Below are positions 32,528 to 41,089 of a DNA stretch of 64,000 nucleotides, one piece after another. The stretch spans positions 1 to 64,000 of the forward strand of contig NZ_ABCM01000025.1 in the NCBI RefSeq assembly GCF_000170795.1, given 5' to 3'. Numbering within the stretch: the stretch's first letter is position 1; the number at the start of each line of letters is the position of its first letter. The DNA comes from Pedobacter sp. BAL39 (GTDB lineage Bacteria > Bacteroidota > Bacteroidia > Sphingobacteriales > Sphingobacteriaceae). The notes beneath the pieces were generated by a model. That model did not search any database and was not told the origin of the DNA. It was given only the letters and a program-made list of their open reading frames with translations. The translations under genes and the position numbers were made by a program.

Positions 32528-35197
32528 ATGAGCATTTCTACAAAATACGATCCGGCAGCAACTGAAGATAAATGGTACAGCTACTGGATGTCCAAAAAGT
32601 TTTTCCATTCTGAGCCTGATGAGCGCGAGCCTTATACGATTGTGATTCCGCCACCGAATGTGACGGGGGTATTACACATGGGCCATATGCTCAACAACAC
32701 GATTCAGGATGTCCTGATCCGTCGTGCACGTATGCAAGGTAAAAATGCCTGCTGGGTACCAGGAACGGATCACGCATCTATTGCAACGGAAGCTAAGGTG
32801 GTAGCGATGCTGAAGGAACGTGGGATTGACAAAAAAGACCTGAGCAGGGAAGAGTTTCTGAAATATGCATGGGAGTGGAAGGAGAAGTACGGAGGAATTA
32901 TCCTGGAGCAATTGAAGAAGCTTGGTGCGAGCTGCGATTGGGACAGGACGCGTTTCACAATGGAGGATGACCTTTCAGATGCGGTGATTGACTCGTTCAT
33001 TCACCTGTACAAAAAAGGACGGATTTACCGTGGCGTACGGATGGTGAACTGGGATCCTGCGGGAAAAACAGCGGTATCTGATGAAGAAGTAATCCGTAAA
33101 GAGGTTAATCAAAAACTATATTATATCCGGTATACGGTGTCCGGGGGTAACGATCAGGAATTTCTGACGATCGCTACGACACGTCCGGAGACCATCATGG
33201 CGGATGCGGCCATCTGCATCAACCCCAATGATGAACGTTATTTCCACCTGAAGGGTAAGAAGGTTTTTGTACCGCTGATCAACAGGGAGATTCCTGTGAT
33301 TGAGGATGAATATGTCACAATGGACTTCGGTACCGGCTGTCTCAAGGTGACACCGGCGCATGACCTGAATGATTACGAGCTTGGTGTAAAACACAAGCTT
33401 CCGGTGATTGACATTCTCAATGATGATGGTACACTGAATGAGCTGGCGGTGATCCTCGTTGGTGAAGATCGCTTTATCGCAAGGAAGAAGGTCGCCAAAC
33501 TGCTGGATGAGGCTGGGCACCTGGAGAAGGTCGAAGATTATAAATCGCAGGTGGGTTTCTCGGAACGTACTGATGCGGCCATTGAGCCGAAGCTTTCCAT
33601 GCAGTGGTTCTGTAAGATGGATGAAATGGCTAAACCGGCACTGGATGATGTGTTAAATGGTGAGGTGAAGCTTATTCCTGAGAAGTTTGTGAATACTTAC
33701 CGCCACTGGATGGAAAATGTGCGCGACTGGAACATCAGTCGGCAGCTATGGTGGGGGCAGCAGATCCCTGCCTGGTATGACGACAAGGGTAACTGGGTGG
33801 TATCTAAAACCAAGGAAGGCGCGCTCGAGGAATTCCTGAAGCTGAAAGACATTGATGGTGTATTTACGGAGGCTGAGGCTGCGGGTTTCAAAAACCAGCT
33901 GGCACCATTCGTTCATCAGGATCCTGATGTGATGGATACCTGGTTCTCCTCGTGGTTATGGCCAATATCTGTATTTGATGGGTTTAAAAATCCTGACAAT
34001 AAAGAGATCAACTACTACTATCCGACCAATGATCTGGTTACGGCACCGGAAATTTTATTCTTCTGGGTAGCGAGAATGATCATGGCTGGACATGAGTTCA
34101 GAGGGGCAAAGCCTTTTACCAATGTGTACCTGACGGGTATTGTACGTGATAAGCTCGGCCGTAAGATGTCCAAGTCGCTGGGCAACTCGCCGGATCCAAT
34201 CGGGTTGATTGAGAAATATGGCGCAGATGGTGTAAGGGTAGGGATGCTGTTGTGTTCTCCTGCCGGAAATGACCTGATGTTCGACGAAAGCTATTGTGAA
34301 CAAGGGCGTAACTTCGCCAATAAAATATGGAATGCCTTCCGCCTGGTAAAAGGATGGGAGGTCGATGCGTCGTTACCTAACCCTAATGGACAGGCGATCC
34401 TTTGGTTTGAAAGCCGCTTCAACGAGGCATTGGCAGAGATTGAAGAAAACTTTAAACAATACCGTTTGTCAGAAGCACTGATGACGTCTTATAAACTGGT
34501 ATGGGACGATTTCTGTGCCTGGTATCTGGAGATGGTGAAGCCTGCTTATCAGCATCCTATTGATGCAGAAACGCTGCGCGTGACCATTGGCTTCTTTGAG
34601 AAGATCCTGACCCTGCTGCATCCTTACATGCCTTTCCTTACGGAAGAGTTATGGCACGATGAGCTGTTCGGCGAAAAAGAGGAAATGGATTGCTGTATCG
34701 TAGCTTCCTATCCAACTGTTGGCGCTTCAGATGCACAGCTGCTGAAAGATGTGGATGTGGTGAAAGGCCTGGTTGCTGAAATCAGAAATGTACGCAACAC
34801 CAAGCAGATCTCTCCAAAAGAAGCGTTGCCACTGTGTATTAAAGTGAATTCGGCTATCGATTATAAAAAATGGCTGAACATCATCTCCAAGCTGGCAAAC
34901 ATCAGCGATGTGGAGTTTGTTGCGGATAAAGTGGCCGGGGCCGCGGGTTTTATGGTAGGGAACGACGAGTTCTTTATCCAGCTGAATGAAACCATAGATG
35001 TGGAAGCAGAGAAAGAAAGGCTGACCGCTGAACTGACTTACCTGCAAGGATTCCTTAAATCGGTAGATGCTAAACTTGGTAATGAGCGTTTCGTGCAGAA
35101 TGCCAAACCGGAAATCATTCAGAATGAAAGAAATAAAAAGGCAGATGCGGAAGCTAAAATAGCAATCATAGAAAGCCAAATGGCATCTTTGGTGTAG
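32528..35197 (+). CDS. valS: valine--tRNA ligase
   Basis: Charges tRNA-Val. I use the ATG at 32528 (MSISTKYDPAATEDKWYSYW), which matches the family N-terminus; the open frame starts ten codons earlier. 889 residues. Class I signatures: HMGH at residues 50-53 in PPNVTGVLHMGHM and KMSKS at 546-550. The editing (CP1) domain includes TIATTRPETIMADAA. The anticodon-binding domain and a C-terminal coiled-coil arm (ERLTAELTYLQGFLKSVDAKL) complete the protein. It stands alone between two structured hairpin elements, 32389-32474 upstream and 35224-35307 downstream. Confidence 0.97.
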   Translation: MSISTKYDPAATEDKWYSYWMSKKFFHSEPDEREPYTIVIPPPNVTGVLHMGHMLNNTIQDVLIRRARMQGKNACWVPGTDHASIATEAKVVAMLKERGIDKKDLSREEFLKYAWEWKEKYGGIILEQLKKLGASCDWDRTRFTMEDDLSDAVIDSFIHLYKKGRIYRGVRMVNWDPAGKTAVSDEEVIRKEVNQKLYYIRYTVSGGNDQEFLTIATTRPETIMADAAICINPNDERYFHLKGKKVFVPLINREIPVIEDEYVTMDFGTGCLKVTPAHDLNDYELGVKHKLPVIDILNDDGTLNELAVILVGEDRFIARKKVAKLLDEAGHLEKVEDYKSQVGFSERTDAAIEPKLSMQWFCKMDEMAKPALDDVLNGEVKLIPEKFVNTYRHWMENVRDWNISRQLWWGQQIPAWYDDKGNWVVSKTKEGALEEFLKLKDIDGVFTEAEAAGFKNQLAPFVHQDPDVMDTWFSSWLWPISVFDGFKNPDNKEINYYYPTNDLVTAPEILFFWVARMIMAGHEFRGAKPFTNVYLTGIVRDKLGRKMSKSLGNSPDPIGLIEKYGADGVRVGMLLCSPAGNDLMFDESYCEQGRNFANKIWNAFRLVKGWEVDASLPNPNGQAILWFESRFNEALAEIEENFKQYRLSEALMTSYKLVWDDFCAWYLEMVKPAYQHPIDAETLRVTIGFFEKILTLLHPYMPFLTEELWHDELFGEKEEMDCCIVASYPTVGASDAQLLKDVDVVKGLVAEIRNVRNTKQISPKEALPLCIKVNSAIDYKKWLNIISKLANISDVEFVADKVAGAAGFMVGNDEFFIQLNETIDVEAEKERLTAELTYLQGFLKSVDAKLGNERFVQNAKPEIIQNERNKKADAEAKIAIIESQMASLV

Positions 35198-35223
35198 CTG
35201 CCAGCTGCTCGCTGTTGAAGGTT

Positions 35224-35307
35224 AAAAAAAGACCTGTATACGCTTCGGACTCAAAATCTTTTGAAGGAAAGATTTTACATGTCCTCATCGTACGCAGGTC
35301 TTTTTTT
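35224..35307 (+). repeat. structured repeat element, copy 2 (terminator-like)
   Basis: Starts 26 bp after the valS stop. Core 35241-35290 is identical to 30510-30559. The outer stem is GACCTG/CAGGTC (35231-35236 with 35295-35300), then T-G, an A-C mismatch at the same place as in copy 1, then TACG/CGTA. Relative to copy 1, three base pairs are changed on both sides while pairing is kept (G-C to T-A, G-C to A-T, A-T to G-C). Flanked by seven As and seven Ts. Likely terminates valS. Confidence 0.8.
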
Positions 35308-35482
35308 GTCAGCACCATTTTTGGATGCCCATCTTGTTATGAGGCGTAATTCGCCATAGAAGCCAGTCTTTTTATGGAGGTTAATCTTGTGATGTTAAGT
35401 TTAGCATCTTATGCTGGTCTACGTGTTATTATAGTTGCGAACTATGTAGTTTACATGTTGTGCGGGTCTGCAGTATTGTAAA

Positions 35483-36244
35483 TTAGCTGGTTTTCCTGTC
35501 TTGCTGTCTTTCAGACTGAGATTGATCTTCTGATACTCCTTTCTTCCAGTAGCCGTAAGCGGAGAGTTCTTCCCGCCGGATGCCTATTTCCGTAAAATAA
35601 TTTCTCAGATGTCTGACCACTCCGGCTTCAGCAGCGGTAAAGATATATCTGGTGCTGTACGAGGGGATGAGCACATTGGTGACGGCTTCCAGCAGGATGT
35701 CGAGATTATGGGGCTCGCCAAAGATCCATTTGATCTCTACCTGTGAATTGGTTTTTATGGGCAGCATGTCTTCAGGATCATGAACATGGATCAATGCAAT
35801 GCCTTTGGCTTCCGCAGGCAGGGTTTCCAGCATCACGCTGATGACTGGTAAAGCAGTATGGTCGCCTGCCAGCAGGTACCAGTCGGCTGCAGGATACAGG
35901 GCGCTGGTTTTATCTTTCATGGCCACTTCCAGCTGATCACCTTCCCGGGCATTGATGGCCCAGGCAGAGGCCGGCCCTTCATCACCATGTGCAACGAAGT
36001 CGATCGTCATTTCCGCGGCTTCCATGTCGAGTGCACGGAGCGTATAGGTTCTTCGCGAGATGTGCTGTTCCGGGGCTTTTGCCGGTATGAATATCTTGTT
36101 GTTCGCGCCTACAGTGAGGTGGGCAAACTGAGGGAGGTCTGCACCGGTCAGGACAACTCTGATATAGTGTGGTGTGAGGAATTGTTTTCGTTTTAAGCTG
36201 AGTGTGCCGCGGATCACTCCCGGGCTGATGTTGACGTCTTTCAT
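35483..36244 (-). CDS. siderophore-interacting protein (FAD/NAD(P)H ferric-siderophore reductase)
   Basis: SIP family, cytoplasmic flavoenzymes that reduce ferric siderophores to release iron (ViuB/YqjH-like). 253 residues: an FAD-binding barrel with RRTYTLRALD, IDFVAHGDEGPASAWA and the GDQLEV segment; then the NAD(P)H side with WYLLAGDHTALPVI and a C-terminal AYGYWKKGV, matching the family YWRxG closing. The start is the ATG at 36244. Divergent from an AraC-type regulator 96 bp away, which suggests the regulator controls it. No siderophore receptor or synthesis gene is present nearby. Confidence 0.9.
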   Translation of the reverse strand: MKDVNISPGVIRGTLSLKRKQFLTPHYIRVVLTGADLPQFAHLTVGANNKIFIPAKAPEQHISRRTYTLRALDMEAAEMTIDFVAHGDEGPASAWAINAREGDQLEVAMKDKTSALYPAADWYLLAGDHTALPVISVMLETLPAEAKGIALIHVHDPEDMLPIKTNSQVEIKWIFGEPHNLDILLEAVTNVLIPSYSTRYIFTAAEAGVVRHLRNYFTEIGIRREELSAYGYWKKGVSEDQSQSERQQDRKTS

Positions 36245-36340
36245 TTGCGATAGTCAGTTTATTGATTTGTTAAGGGACAAAGTTTGACATTACTATGGGG
36301 GTAGTTCAGGTATGATTTTATTATTTTTAGGTATATTTTC

Positions 36341-37222
36341 ATGATGGCACAAGAACGGCAATTTGATTCCCTGGTGATTACAGCGCAGGAAGTAACACAT
36401 GTGGAGAAGCATCTGCACATTCACAATTACTATCAGTTTATTTTCATCAAATCGGGTCGGGGGAAACATCACCTGAATGGCGAAGTGATGACGTTCGGAC
36501 CCGGGGATCTGTTTTTTGTAAGTCCTCAGGATGAACATTCATTTGAAATTGATACAGTTTCTGAACTGATCAATGTACGTTTTTCTGAATACGGTAAGGG
36601 AAAGCTGAAAACTCTGCAGAAGGCCTGGACAGAAGAATTTGCGGGTCTGAAGAAGGGGCGGTCATTGCTGAACATCAAAGTTACCTTTTCAGCACAGGAC
36701 CTGCTTGTGGTAGAGCGGATTTTTGAACTGCTGGCCCTGCTCAAAGATGAGGTGCAACATAATGAAGCTGTCATTTATATTCAGCTGATTGCCTTAGTGT
36801 CTCTGATTGAGCGGAACCTCAGTTATGGTACTGGCACTATTGCGGAGCTTAAAGTGGCACCAGACCGGAGAAAGTCGGTTGAATTGCTCCTGTCATACAT
36901 CAACAGGCACATCTCCCAACCAGAAAAGCTTAGTGCTGCAGCGCTTGCTGCCAAACATGGTCTTTCTGTCCATTACATTGGTTTGTATTTCAAACAGCAT
37001 CTGGGGATGAATCTGCAGGCATACATTAACGAGTGCAGACAAACGATTATTGCAAGGAAATTGCTACAGGGATCGGCATCCATTGCTGAGCTGGCTGCGG
37101 AGTTTAATTTTACGGATGTAAGCCACTTCAACAAGCGGTTCAAACAACATTGGGGCCTTAGTCCGCGGCAGTACAGGCTTAGTCGGCTTCGTTCTCCTGA
37201 GCCTGATCTACAAATTCTTTGA
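36341..37222 (+). CDS. AraC-family transcriptional regulator
   Basis: 293 residues. The N-terminal half is a cupin-like sensor (HLHIHNYYQFIFIKSGRGKHHLNGEVMTF, a barrel with several His), and the C-terminal 100 residues are the AraC double helix-turn-helix (LSAAALAAKHGLSVHYIGLYFKQHLGMNLQAYINECR, then FTDVSHFNKRFKQHWGLSPRQYR). It probably controls the divergent siderophore-interacting protein gene; the effector is unknown. A possible -7 box with one mismatch (TATTTTTA) lies about 20 nt upstream. The 3' end overlaps a convergent gene by 44 bp. Confidence 0.9.
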   Translation: MMAQERQFDSLVITAQEVTHVEKHLHIHNYYQFIFIKSGRGKHHLNGEVMTFGPGDLFFVSPQDEHSFEIDTVSELINVRFSEYGKGKLKTLQKAWTEEFAGLKKGRSLLNIKVTFSAQDLLVVERIFELLALLKDEVQHNEAVIYIQLIALVSLIERNLSYGTGTIAELKVAPDRRKSVELLLSYINRHISQPEKLSAAALAAKHGLSVHYIGLYFKQHLGMNLQAYINECRQTIIARKLLQGSASIAELAAEFNFTDVSHFNKRFKQHWGLSPRQYRLSRLRSPEPDLQIL

Positions 37223-37400
37223 TCTTCAGCAGACGGTCGTAGAAGCACTCATAGGGCCGCACATTACCGTAGATTTTCAGCACATTCAGATGCGTATCCA
37301 CGCAATGGGCCACATCGTTGAGCTTGGTTCCTGGATATAGTTCCAGGGTCTTTGGTAGTTCAATACCTGAAAAATAGTCTTCTAATTCTGCGACGGTCAT
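37179..37400 (-). CDS. small DUF6965-like protein
   Basis: 73 residues starting MTVAELEDYFSGIELPKTLELYPGTKLNDV, a pattern I recognise as DUF6965, small cytoplasmic proteins found in Bacteroidota with unknown role. Composition is acidic and helical, with two Cys and no membrane segment. Its last 44 bp overlap the 3' end of the AraC-type gene on the other strand, so their RNAs are complementary at the ends. Family assignment is from memory of the pattern and moderately certain. Confidence 0.65.
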   Translation of the reverse strand: MTVAELEDYFSGIELPKTLELYPGTKLNDVAHCVDTHLNVLKIYGNVRPYECFYDRLLKIKEFVDQAQENEAD

Positions 37401-37466
37401 ATGGCAAAGATACTAAATTGAGTAGGCTGAATGAAGGTTGTTGATAATTGAATGATCAATCAGTCT

Positions 37467-37513
37467 GTCAGTAGTTCAGTCATTCGGTCAGTAGATCAAT
37501 CATTCGGTTAGTC
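37467..37513. repeat. 20-nt tandem repeat, about 2.3 copies
   Basis: Units 37467-37486 and 37487-37506 match at 18 of 20 positions, followed by a partial third unit. It lies in the 200-bp gap between two minus-strand genes. No function evident. Confidence 0.6.
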
Positions 37514-37600
37514 ATCCCATTATTCAGTTGTTTGGTCAGCAATCGGGATGTCTGGAAACCGGAAGCCGCTGATGTGATGTTCGTAGATGTATGCCTGATT

Positions 37601-38062
37601 TTAAAGCGCTGTATATTCAGGTAGCTCCTGACTGAAACAGAATCTCTCCTCCAGGTGATCAATTTGTGCATAACAATGTCTCAGACCATTGGTAACGACC
37701 AGCCATTTTGCCTTATGTACAGAATTGTAACGGGCGGCCTGATCAAATACTGCCTGTGTGATGCTGACGGAGGGGGCTTTACATTCAATCACCATGATGC
37801 GTTGCCCATCTGTATTGAAGATGACAATGTCACTTCTCTTTTGAAGCTGGTTCAGGTTCAGTCCTCCTTCAATCTGTATCAGTGATTTCGGGAATTTTTT
37901 CTCCAGGATCAGGTATTGGATAAAGTGCTGTCTCACCCATTCTTCGGGAGTCAGCACGAGGTGTTTTTTACGTACTTCATCAAAAATGAAATGCCTGTTG
38001 TCCTTTAGCGTGATCCGGAAAGGGTAGGGCGGTAGGTTGAGTGCAGTGGGTGTAAATGCCAT
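37601..38062 (-). CDS. HsdR N-terminal-domain protein (PD-(D/E)XK nuclease-like)
   Basis: Stand-alone domain resembling the N-terminal nuclease part of type I restriction subunit R. I start at the ATG at 38062 (MAFTPTALNLPPYPF), giving 153 residues; a TTG nine bases upstream would lie inside a -7 promoter box. The nuclease pattern is LNQLQKRSDIVIF followed by IMVIECKAPSV, i.e. the D...ExK core, with an upstream Glu (QIEGGLN). VRQHFIQYLILEKKFPKS is typical of this small family. No HsdM or HsdS is present, and homologues are widespread in Bacteroidota as single genes, so a restriction role is doubtful. Divergent from holA. Confidence 0.82.
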   Translation of the reverse strand: MAFTPTALNLPPYPFRITLKDNRHFIFDEVRKKHLVLTPEEWVRQHFIQYLILEKKFPKSLIQIEGGLNLNQLQKRSDIVIFNTDGQRIMVIECKAPSVSITQAVFDQAARYNSVHKAKWLVVTNGLRHCYAQIDHLEERFCFSQELPEYTAL

Positions 38063-38068
38063 TATGTG

Positions 38069-38110
38069 CAAAAATAACCTTTAATATTTAGTTTTTAGCC
38101 GTTACATTTG
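38069..38110. promoter_or_regulatory. divergent -7 boxes almost touching both start codons
   Basis: Minus-strand TATTTTTG (38076 to 38069) ends 6 nt before the HsdR-N ATG at 38062. Plus-strand TACATTTG (38103-38110) ends 9 nt before the holA ATG at 38120, with TTTA 19 bp further up as a near -33 element. Both predicted RNAs would have almost no 5' leader. Confidence 0.5.
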
Positions 38111-38119
38111 GATAAATAT

Positions 38120-39145
38120 ATGAGTGCTGCCGACATAATCAAAGATATCAAAGCGAGAAAGTTCAAACCTGTCTATCTCTTACATGGGGAAGAACCTTAC
38201 TATATAGACCAGATTATCCATTATATGGAGGAACATATCCTGAACGATATGGAAAAGGGCTTCAATCAGACGGTACTTTACGGAAAGGATACCGATATGG
38301 CTACAATCATGAATGCGGCCAAGCGCTTTCCGATGATGTCTGATTATCAGTTGATTGTGGTCAAGGAGGCTCAGGATCTTAAATGGGCAAAGGAAACAGA
38401 GGGAAGTAGTAAAGAAGCCGGATTTGTACTCAGTTACTTTGAGAAGCCATTGCCCAGCACAATCCTGGTGCTGGGCTATAAATATGCGAATTTCGACAAG
38501 CGGAAGAAGATTTATAAGGCCATTGATAAGAGCGGTGTTGTCTTCCAGTCGGATTTGGTGCGTGATTACAAGCTGGCGGGCTGGATTGATGACCTGGTAA
38601 AAGAGAAAGGGTATAAGATAGCACCGCAGGCGTCGGCACTGATGGCGGAATATCTTGGTACTGACCTGTCCAAGATTTCCAATGAGCTGGAGAAGCTGAT
38701 GCTCAACATCAGCAAAGAAACAATTATTGATACAGACCTTGTTCAGAAAAATATCGGTATCAGTAAAGAATATAACGTATTCGAGCTCCAGAAGGCACTG
38801 GCGTCGCGAAATGTATTAAAATGTAACCAGATCATCAATTACTTTGCTGACAATCCCAAGGCAAACCCAATGGTGATGGTAATGGCCAACCTGAACGCCT
38901 ATTTTACAAAAATACTAAAGTATCATTACCTGCAGAATAAAGGTGACGCCGCTAAGGAACTGGGCGTCAATCCCTATTTTGTGAAGGATTATGAAGCTGC
39001 TGCCCGGAGTTACAATCTGAACAAAACTTTCGATATCATCAGTTTGCTCAGGGAGTACGACCTCAAGAGTAAGGGCGTCGATAGCACAGGAAATACCACG
39101 GATGGTGAGCTGCTAAAAGAGCTGCTTTTCAAAATGATCCATTAA
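38120..39145 (+). CDS. holA: DNA polymerase III subunit delta
   Basis: Clamp-loader delta subunit that opens the beta clamp. 341 residues from the ATG at 38120 (MSAADIIKDIKARKFKPVYLLHGEEPYYIDQI, the family N-terminus). A TTG at 38108 is possible but falls in the promoter -7 box. The N-terminal AAA+-like region lacks a Walker A, as expected of delta. Other motifs: LPSTILVLGYKYANFDKRKKIYKAI, LGTDLSKISNELEKLML, and the C-terminal collar helices (AAARSYNLNKTFDIISLLREYDLKSKG). Monocistronic. Confidence 0.9.
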   Translation: MSAADIIKDIKARKFKPVYLLHGEEPYYIDQIIHYMEEHILNDMEKGFNQTVLYGKDTDMATIMNAAKRFPMMSDYQLIVVKEAQDLKWAKETEGSSKEAGFVLSYFEKPLPSTILVLGYKYANFDKRKKIYKAIDKSGVVFQSDLVRDYKLAGWIDDLVKEKGYKIAPQASALMAEYLGTDLSKISNELEKLMLNISKETIIDTDLVQKNIGISKEYNVFELQKALASRNVLKCNQIINYFADNPKANPMVMVMANLNAYFTKILKYHYLQNKGDAAKELGVNPYFVKDYEAAARSYNLNKTFDIISLLREYDLKSKGVDSTGNTTDGELLKELLFKMIH

Positions 39146-39279
39146 TCATTCATTCCTATTTTTTACCAAAAAGGACATTTACACATCCCGGAAAGCGATG
39201 TGCGTCGCTTTTGTTGAGTATCATAGTGCAATCGTTGCTGAATTTGTTTCGACAAGATGAAGATTCAGCAGCAGTTCTA

Positions 39280-39609
39280 TTAATGTGAGGAAACTGCCTT
39301 TAGGCCAATGATGGAACAGATCAGCGTAGTAATGAAGATTATCCGCCAAAAGCTGGCTGGTTCATTGAAAACGAGAATACCCACCAATACGGTCCCAACT
39401 GCACCAATTCCTGTCCATACGGCATATGCTGTTCCGATAGGTAAGGTCTGCGTCGCCTTGAGCAACAGGAGCATGCTAATGGAGAGACAGATGAGGAATC
39501 CCGCTCCCCAGATGATAGCAGTATTTCCTGTGGTTTCTTTCATTTTTCCGAGGCAGGACGCAAATGCTACTTCAAACAATCCTGCAATAATCAAAAATAT
39601 CCAGTTCAT
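39280..39609 (-). CDS. SMR-family exporter (SugE/Gdx-like)
   Basis: Small multidrug resistance protein, four membrane helices. I start at the ATG at 39609 (MNWIFLIIAGLFEVAFA), giving 109 residues, the family size. Glu13 in the first helix is the essential proton/substrate residue. The stretch LPIGTAYAVWTGIGAVGT and the W-G-A in helix 2 (IIWGAGFLICL) are closer to the SugE/Gdx guanidinium-exporter branch than to EmrE. It lies 53 bp downstream of a Crp/Fnr-type regulator on the same strand, so cotranscription and regulation by that protein are likely. Confidence 0.88.
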   Translation of the reverse strand: MNWIFLIIAGLFEVAFASCLGKMKETTGNTAIIWGAGFLICLSISMLLLLKATQTLPIGTAYAVWTGIGAVGTVLVGILVFNEPASFWRIIFITTLICSIIGLKAVSSH

Positions 39610-39662
39610 GATGCAAAGCTCCGCAATCTGCAGGGGAATGTAGCTAAACAAATGATAAGAAA

Positions 39663-40229
39663 TTACCTGATCCCAGCGCGTATCCGGCTTAATGATACTG
39701 GTGTAATGCCAAGATAGGAGGCAATGTAGCTCAGCTGAACTCTCTTTAACAGCTCTGGATGATGTTGCATCAGTTCCTTATAACGGTCGCCGGCATTGAA
39801 GAGCAATCTGGAAATCAATCGCTCTTCTACTTTGATGATTTCCTTTTCGACGAGCTTCCGACCCCAGTTAGCAATCTCTATATCGGTGTTGTAAAGCAAC
39901 TCAAGGTTTGGATGCGCGATCTCATAAAGTATACTGTTTTCCAACAGCTCCACACTCTCGTATCCGCATGTGCCTTTCATGTAACTGTTGTAAGACAACG
40001 CAGAACTCCCTTCCATACCAAACCAAAAGGTCACATCTGTAGTAGCTGACTGATTGTAAGCCCTGGCTACGCCGGATTTGATAAAGTAAAGGGTTTTATC
40101 GATTTCATGCTGTCGGAAAAGGTGCGTGCCACGAGGATGTTTGACTTCCTGAAATTCGGCAATAAGCCTTTTCATTGACTGTTCAGAAAGGGGCATGATG
40201 TCAGTGATGATTTCTTCTAGCAGGTACAT
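39663..40229 (-). CDS. Crp/Fnr-family transcriptional regulator
   Basis: 188 residues from the ATG at 40229 (MYLLEEIITDIMPLSEQSMKRL); the open frame upstream to 40310 is unlikely to be coding. The N-terminal cyclic-nucleotide-binding-like barrel reads HPRGTHLFRQHEIDKTLYFIKSGVARAY, followed by the long dimerisation helix and a C-terminal winged helix (QLSYIASYLGITPVSLSRIRAGIR). There are no Cys residues for an FNR-type iron-sulfur cluster at the N-terminus, so it is not an oxygen sensor of that kind. It probably controls the SMR exporter below it. A possible -7 box (TATATTTA, one mismatch) lies just upstream. Confidence 0.9.
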   Translation of the reverse strand: MYLLEEIITDIMPLSEQSMKRLIAEFQEVKHPRGTHLFRQHEIDKTLYFIKSGVARAYNQSATTDVTFWFGMEGSSALSYNSYMKGTCGYESVELLENSILYEIAHPNLELLYNTDIEIANWGRKLVEKEIIKVEERLISRLLFNAGDRYKELMQHHPELLKRVQLSYIASYLGITPVSLSRIRAGIR

Positions 40230-40310
40230 ACCAGGCCTTGTTGATGATCTGTAAATATAGACAATTTGGAAGGTTATGGATGTGGTTCTTGCATAGATTG
40301 CATTGGCCAT

Positions 40311-40341
40311 AAAAAAACCGAAGCAGCATCAGCCGCTTCAG
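40311..40341 (-). terminator. intrinsic terminator of the first DoxX gene
   Basis: 10-bp stem (CTGAAGCGGC with GCTGCTTCGG on the minus strand, two G-U pairs), loop TGAT, then seven Ts. It lies 40 bp after the DoxX stop. Confidence 0.85.
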
Positions 40342-40380
40342 TTCCGGGTTATTATCTGTGTGTTTGAGGATTCGTGTAAG

Positions 40381-40818
40381 CTAAGCGGCCGGATGCTCTT
40401 CATGTTCAATGGAAAGCATGCCATCTCCTTCTATCATAAAACAGATTAGGCCAGCAAATACAATCACCGCAAGCCATATCTGTGAATATGGACTGAGTAT
40501 ACTTTGAGAGAGATCGACAAATACCAGGGAAACCAGCAGTATCGGCAAGTTGAGGAGGCAGAATAACCTTGTGTGGGAACCCAGGACAATCAGGATGCCA
40601 CCCACCAGGTGTAATACGATGATGACGTGTGCCAGAAGGCTGATGGAAACAGAGGCGCCTAATTGAGAACCTTCCATCAAATCTGTAAAAGCATGAAGGT
40701 TGAGTGCAAAGGCAATGCCTTTCCAGATCAATACGATCCCCAGGACTATTCTTAAATAGTCTACCCATTTTGGATGATGCTGATCACCCCATTGCTGAAT
40801 TTTAGTGAGTAGTTTCAT
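40381..40818 (-). CDS. DoxX-family membrane protein, paralogue A
   Basis: 145-residue inner-membrane protein with four hydrophobic helices. The opening KLLTKIQQWGDQHHPKWVDYLRIVLG and the conserved WKGIAFALNLHAF, LGSHTRLFCLLNLPILL and IEGDGMLSIEHE are shared almost line by line with the gene at 41090. DoxX-like proteins are small quinone-type membrane proteins of mostly unknown role, some tied to oxidative stress. It has its own terminator, and two inverted repeats lie upstream (40885-40924), so it is probably regulated separately from its paralogue. Confidence 0.85.
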   Translation of the reverse strand: MKLLTKIQQWGDQHHPKWVDYLRIVLGIVLIWKGIAFALNLHAFTDLMEGSQLGASVSISLLAHVIIVLHLVGGILIVLGSHTRLFCLLNLPILLVSLVFVDLSQSILSPYSQIWLAVIVFAGLICFMIEGDGMLSIEHEEHPAA

Positions 40819-40884
40819 GACGTTTATATTTTGGTGAAGGATGAATTCCTTAGTATAAATCTAGGGAGTCACCTGTTTTTTTTA

Positions 40885-40924
40885 CATGATGCGCGTCATG
40901 CTTTGTGATTGCAGTAGTCACAAA
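40885..40924 (-). promoter_or_regulatory. two inverted repeats upstream of DoxX paralogue A
   Basis: CATGA-N6-TCATG (40885-40900) and TTTGTGA-N9-TCACAAA (40902-40924), the latter a 7-bp inverted repeat resembling Crp/Fnr operator half sites but with wider spacing than the usual TGTGA-N6-TCACA. They lie about 65-105 bp before the DoxX start, and a Crp/Fnr-family gene is 0.7 kb away. Binding is inferred. Confidence 0.45.
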
Positions 40925-41025
40925 ATCAAGTTGGTACTGATCACGAATTGCGGATATTCATCTTCACACGCTCAGAGGACATTATTCGGGGCTGAAGCAA
41001 GGTCTGTTAGTAGGCCAGGTGGTAT

Positions 41026-41057
41026 AAAAAAGGGCCGTGTGGAAACCACACAACCCT
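41026..41057 (-). terminator. intrinsic terminator of the second DoxX gene
   Basis: Stem AGGG..GTGTGG / CCACAC..CCCT with loop of three and a small internal loop, followed on the minus strand by five Ts; 32 bp after the stop at 41090. Confidence 0.85.
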
Positions 41058-41089
41058 AACATCTACTGTTTATCTATGAAAGTTCAAAG

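Noticed and set aside
37467..37513. Possible CRISPR-like repeats
   Set aside because: Direct tandem units with no spacers and no cas genes.
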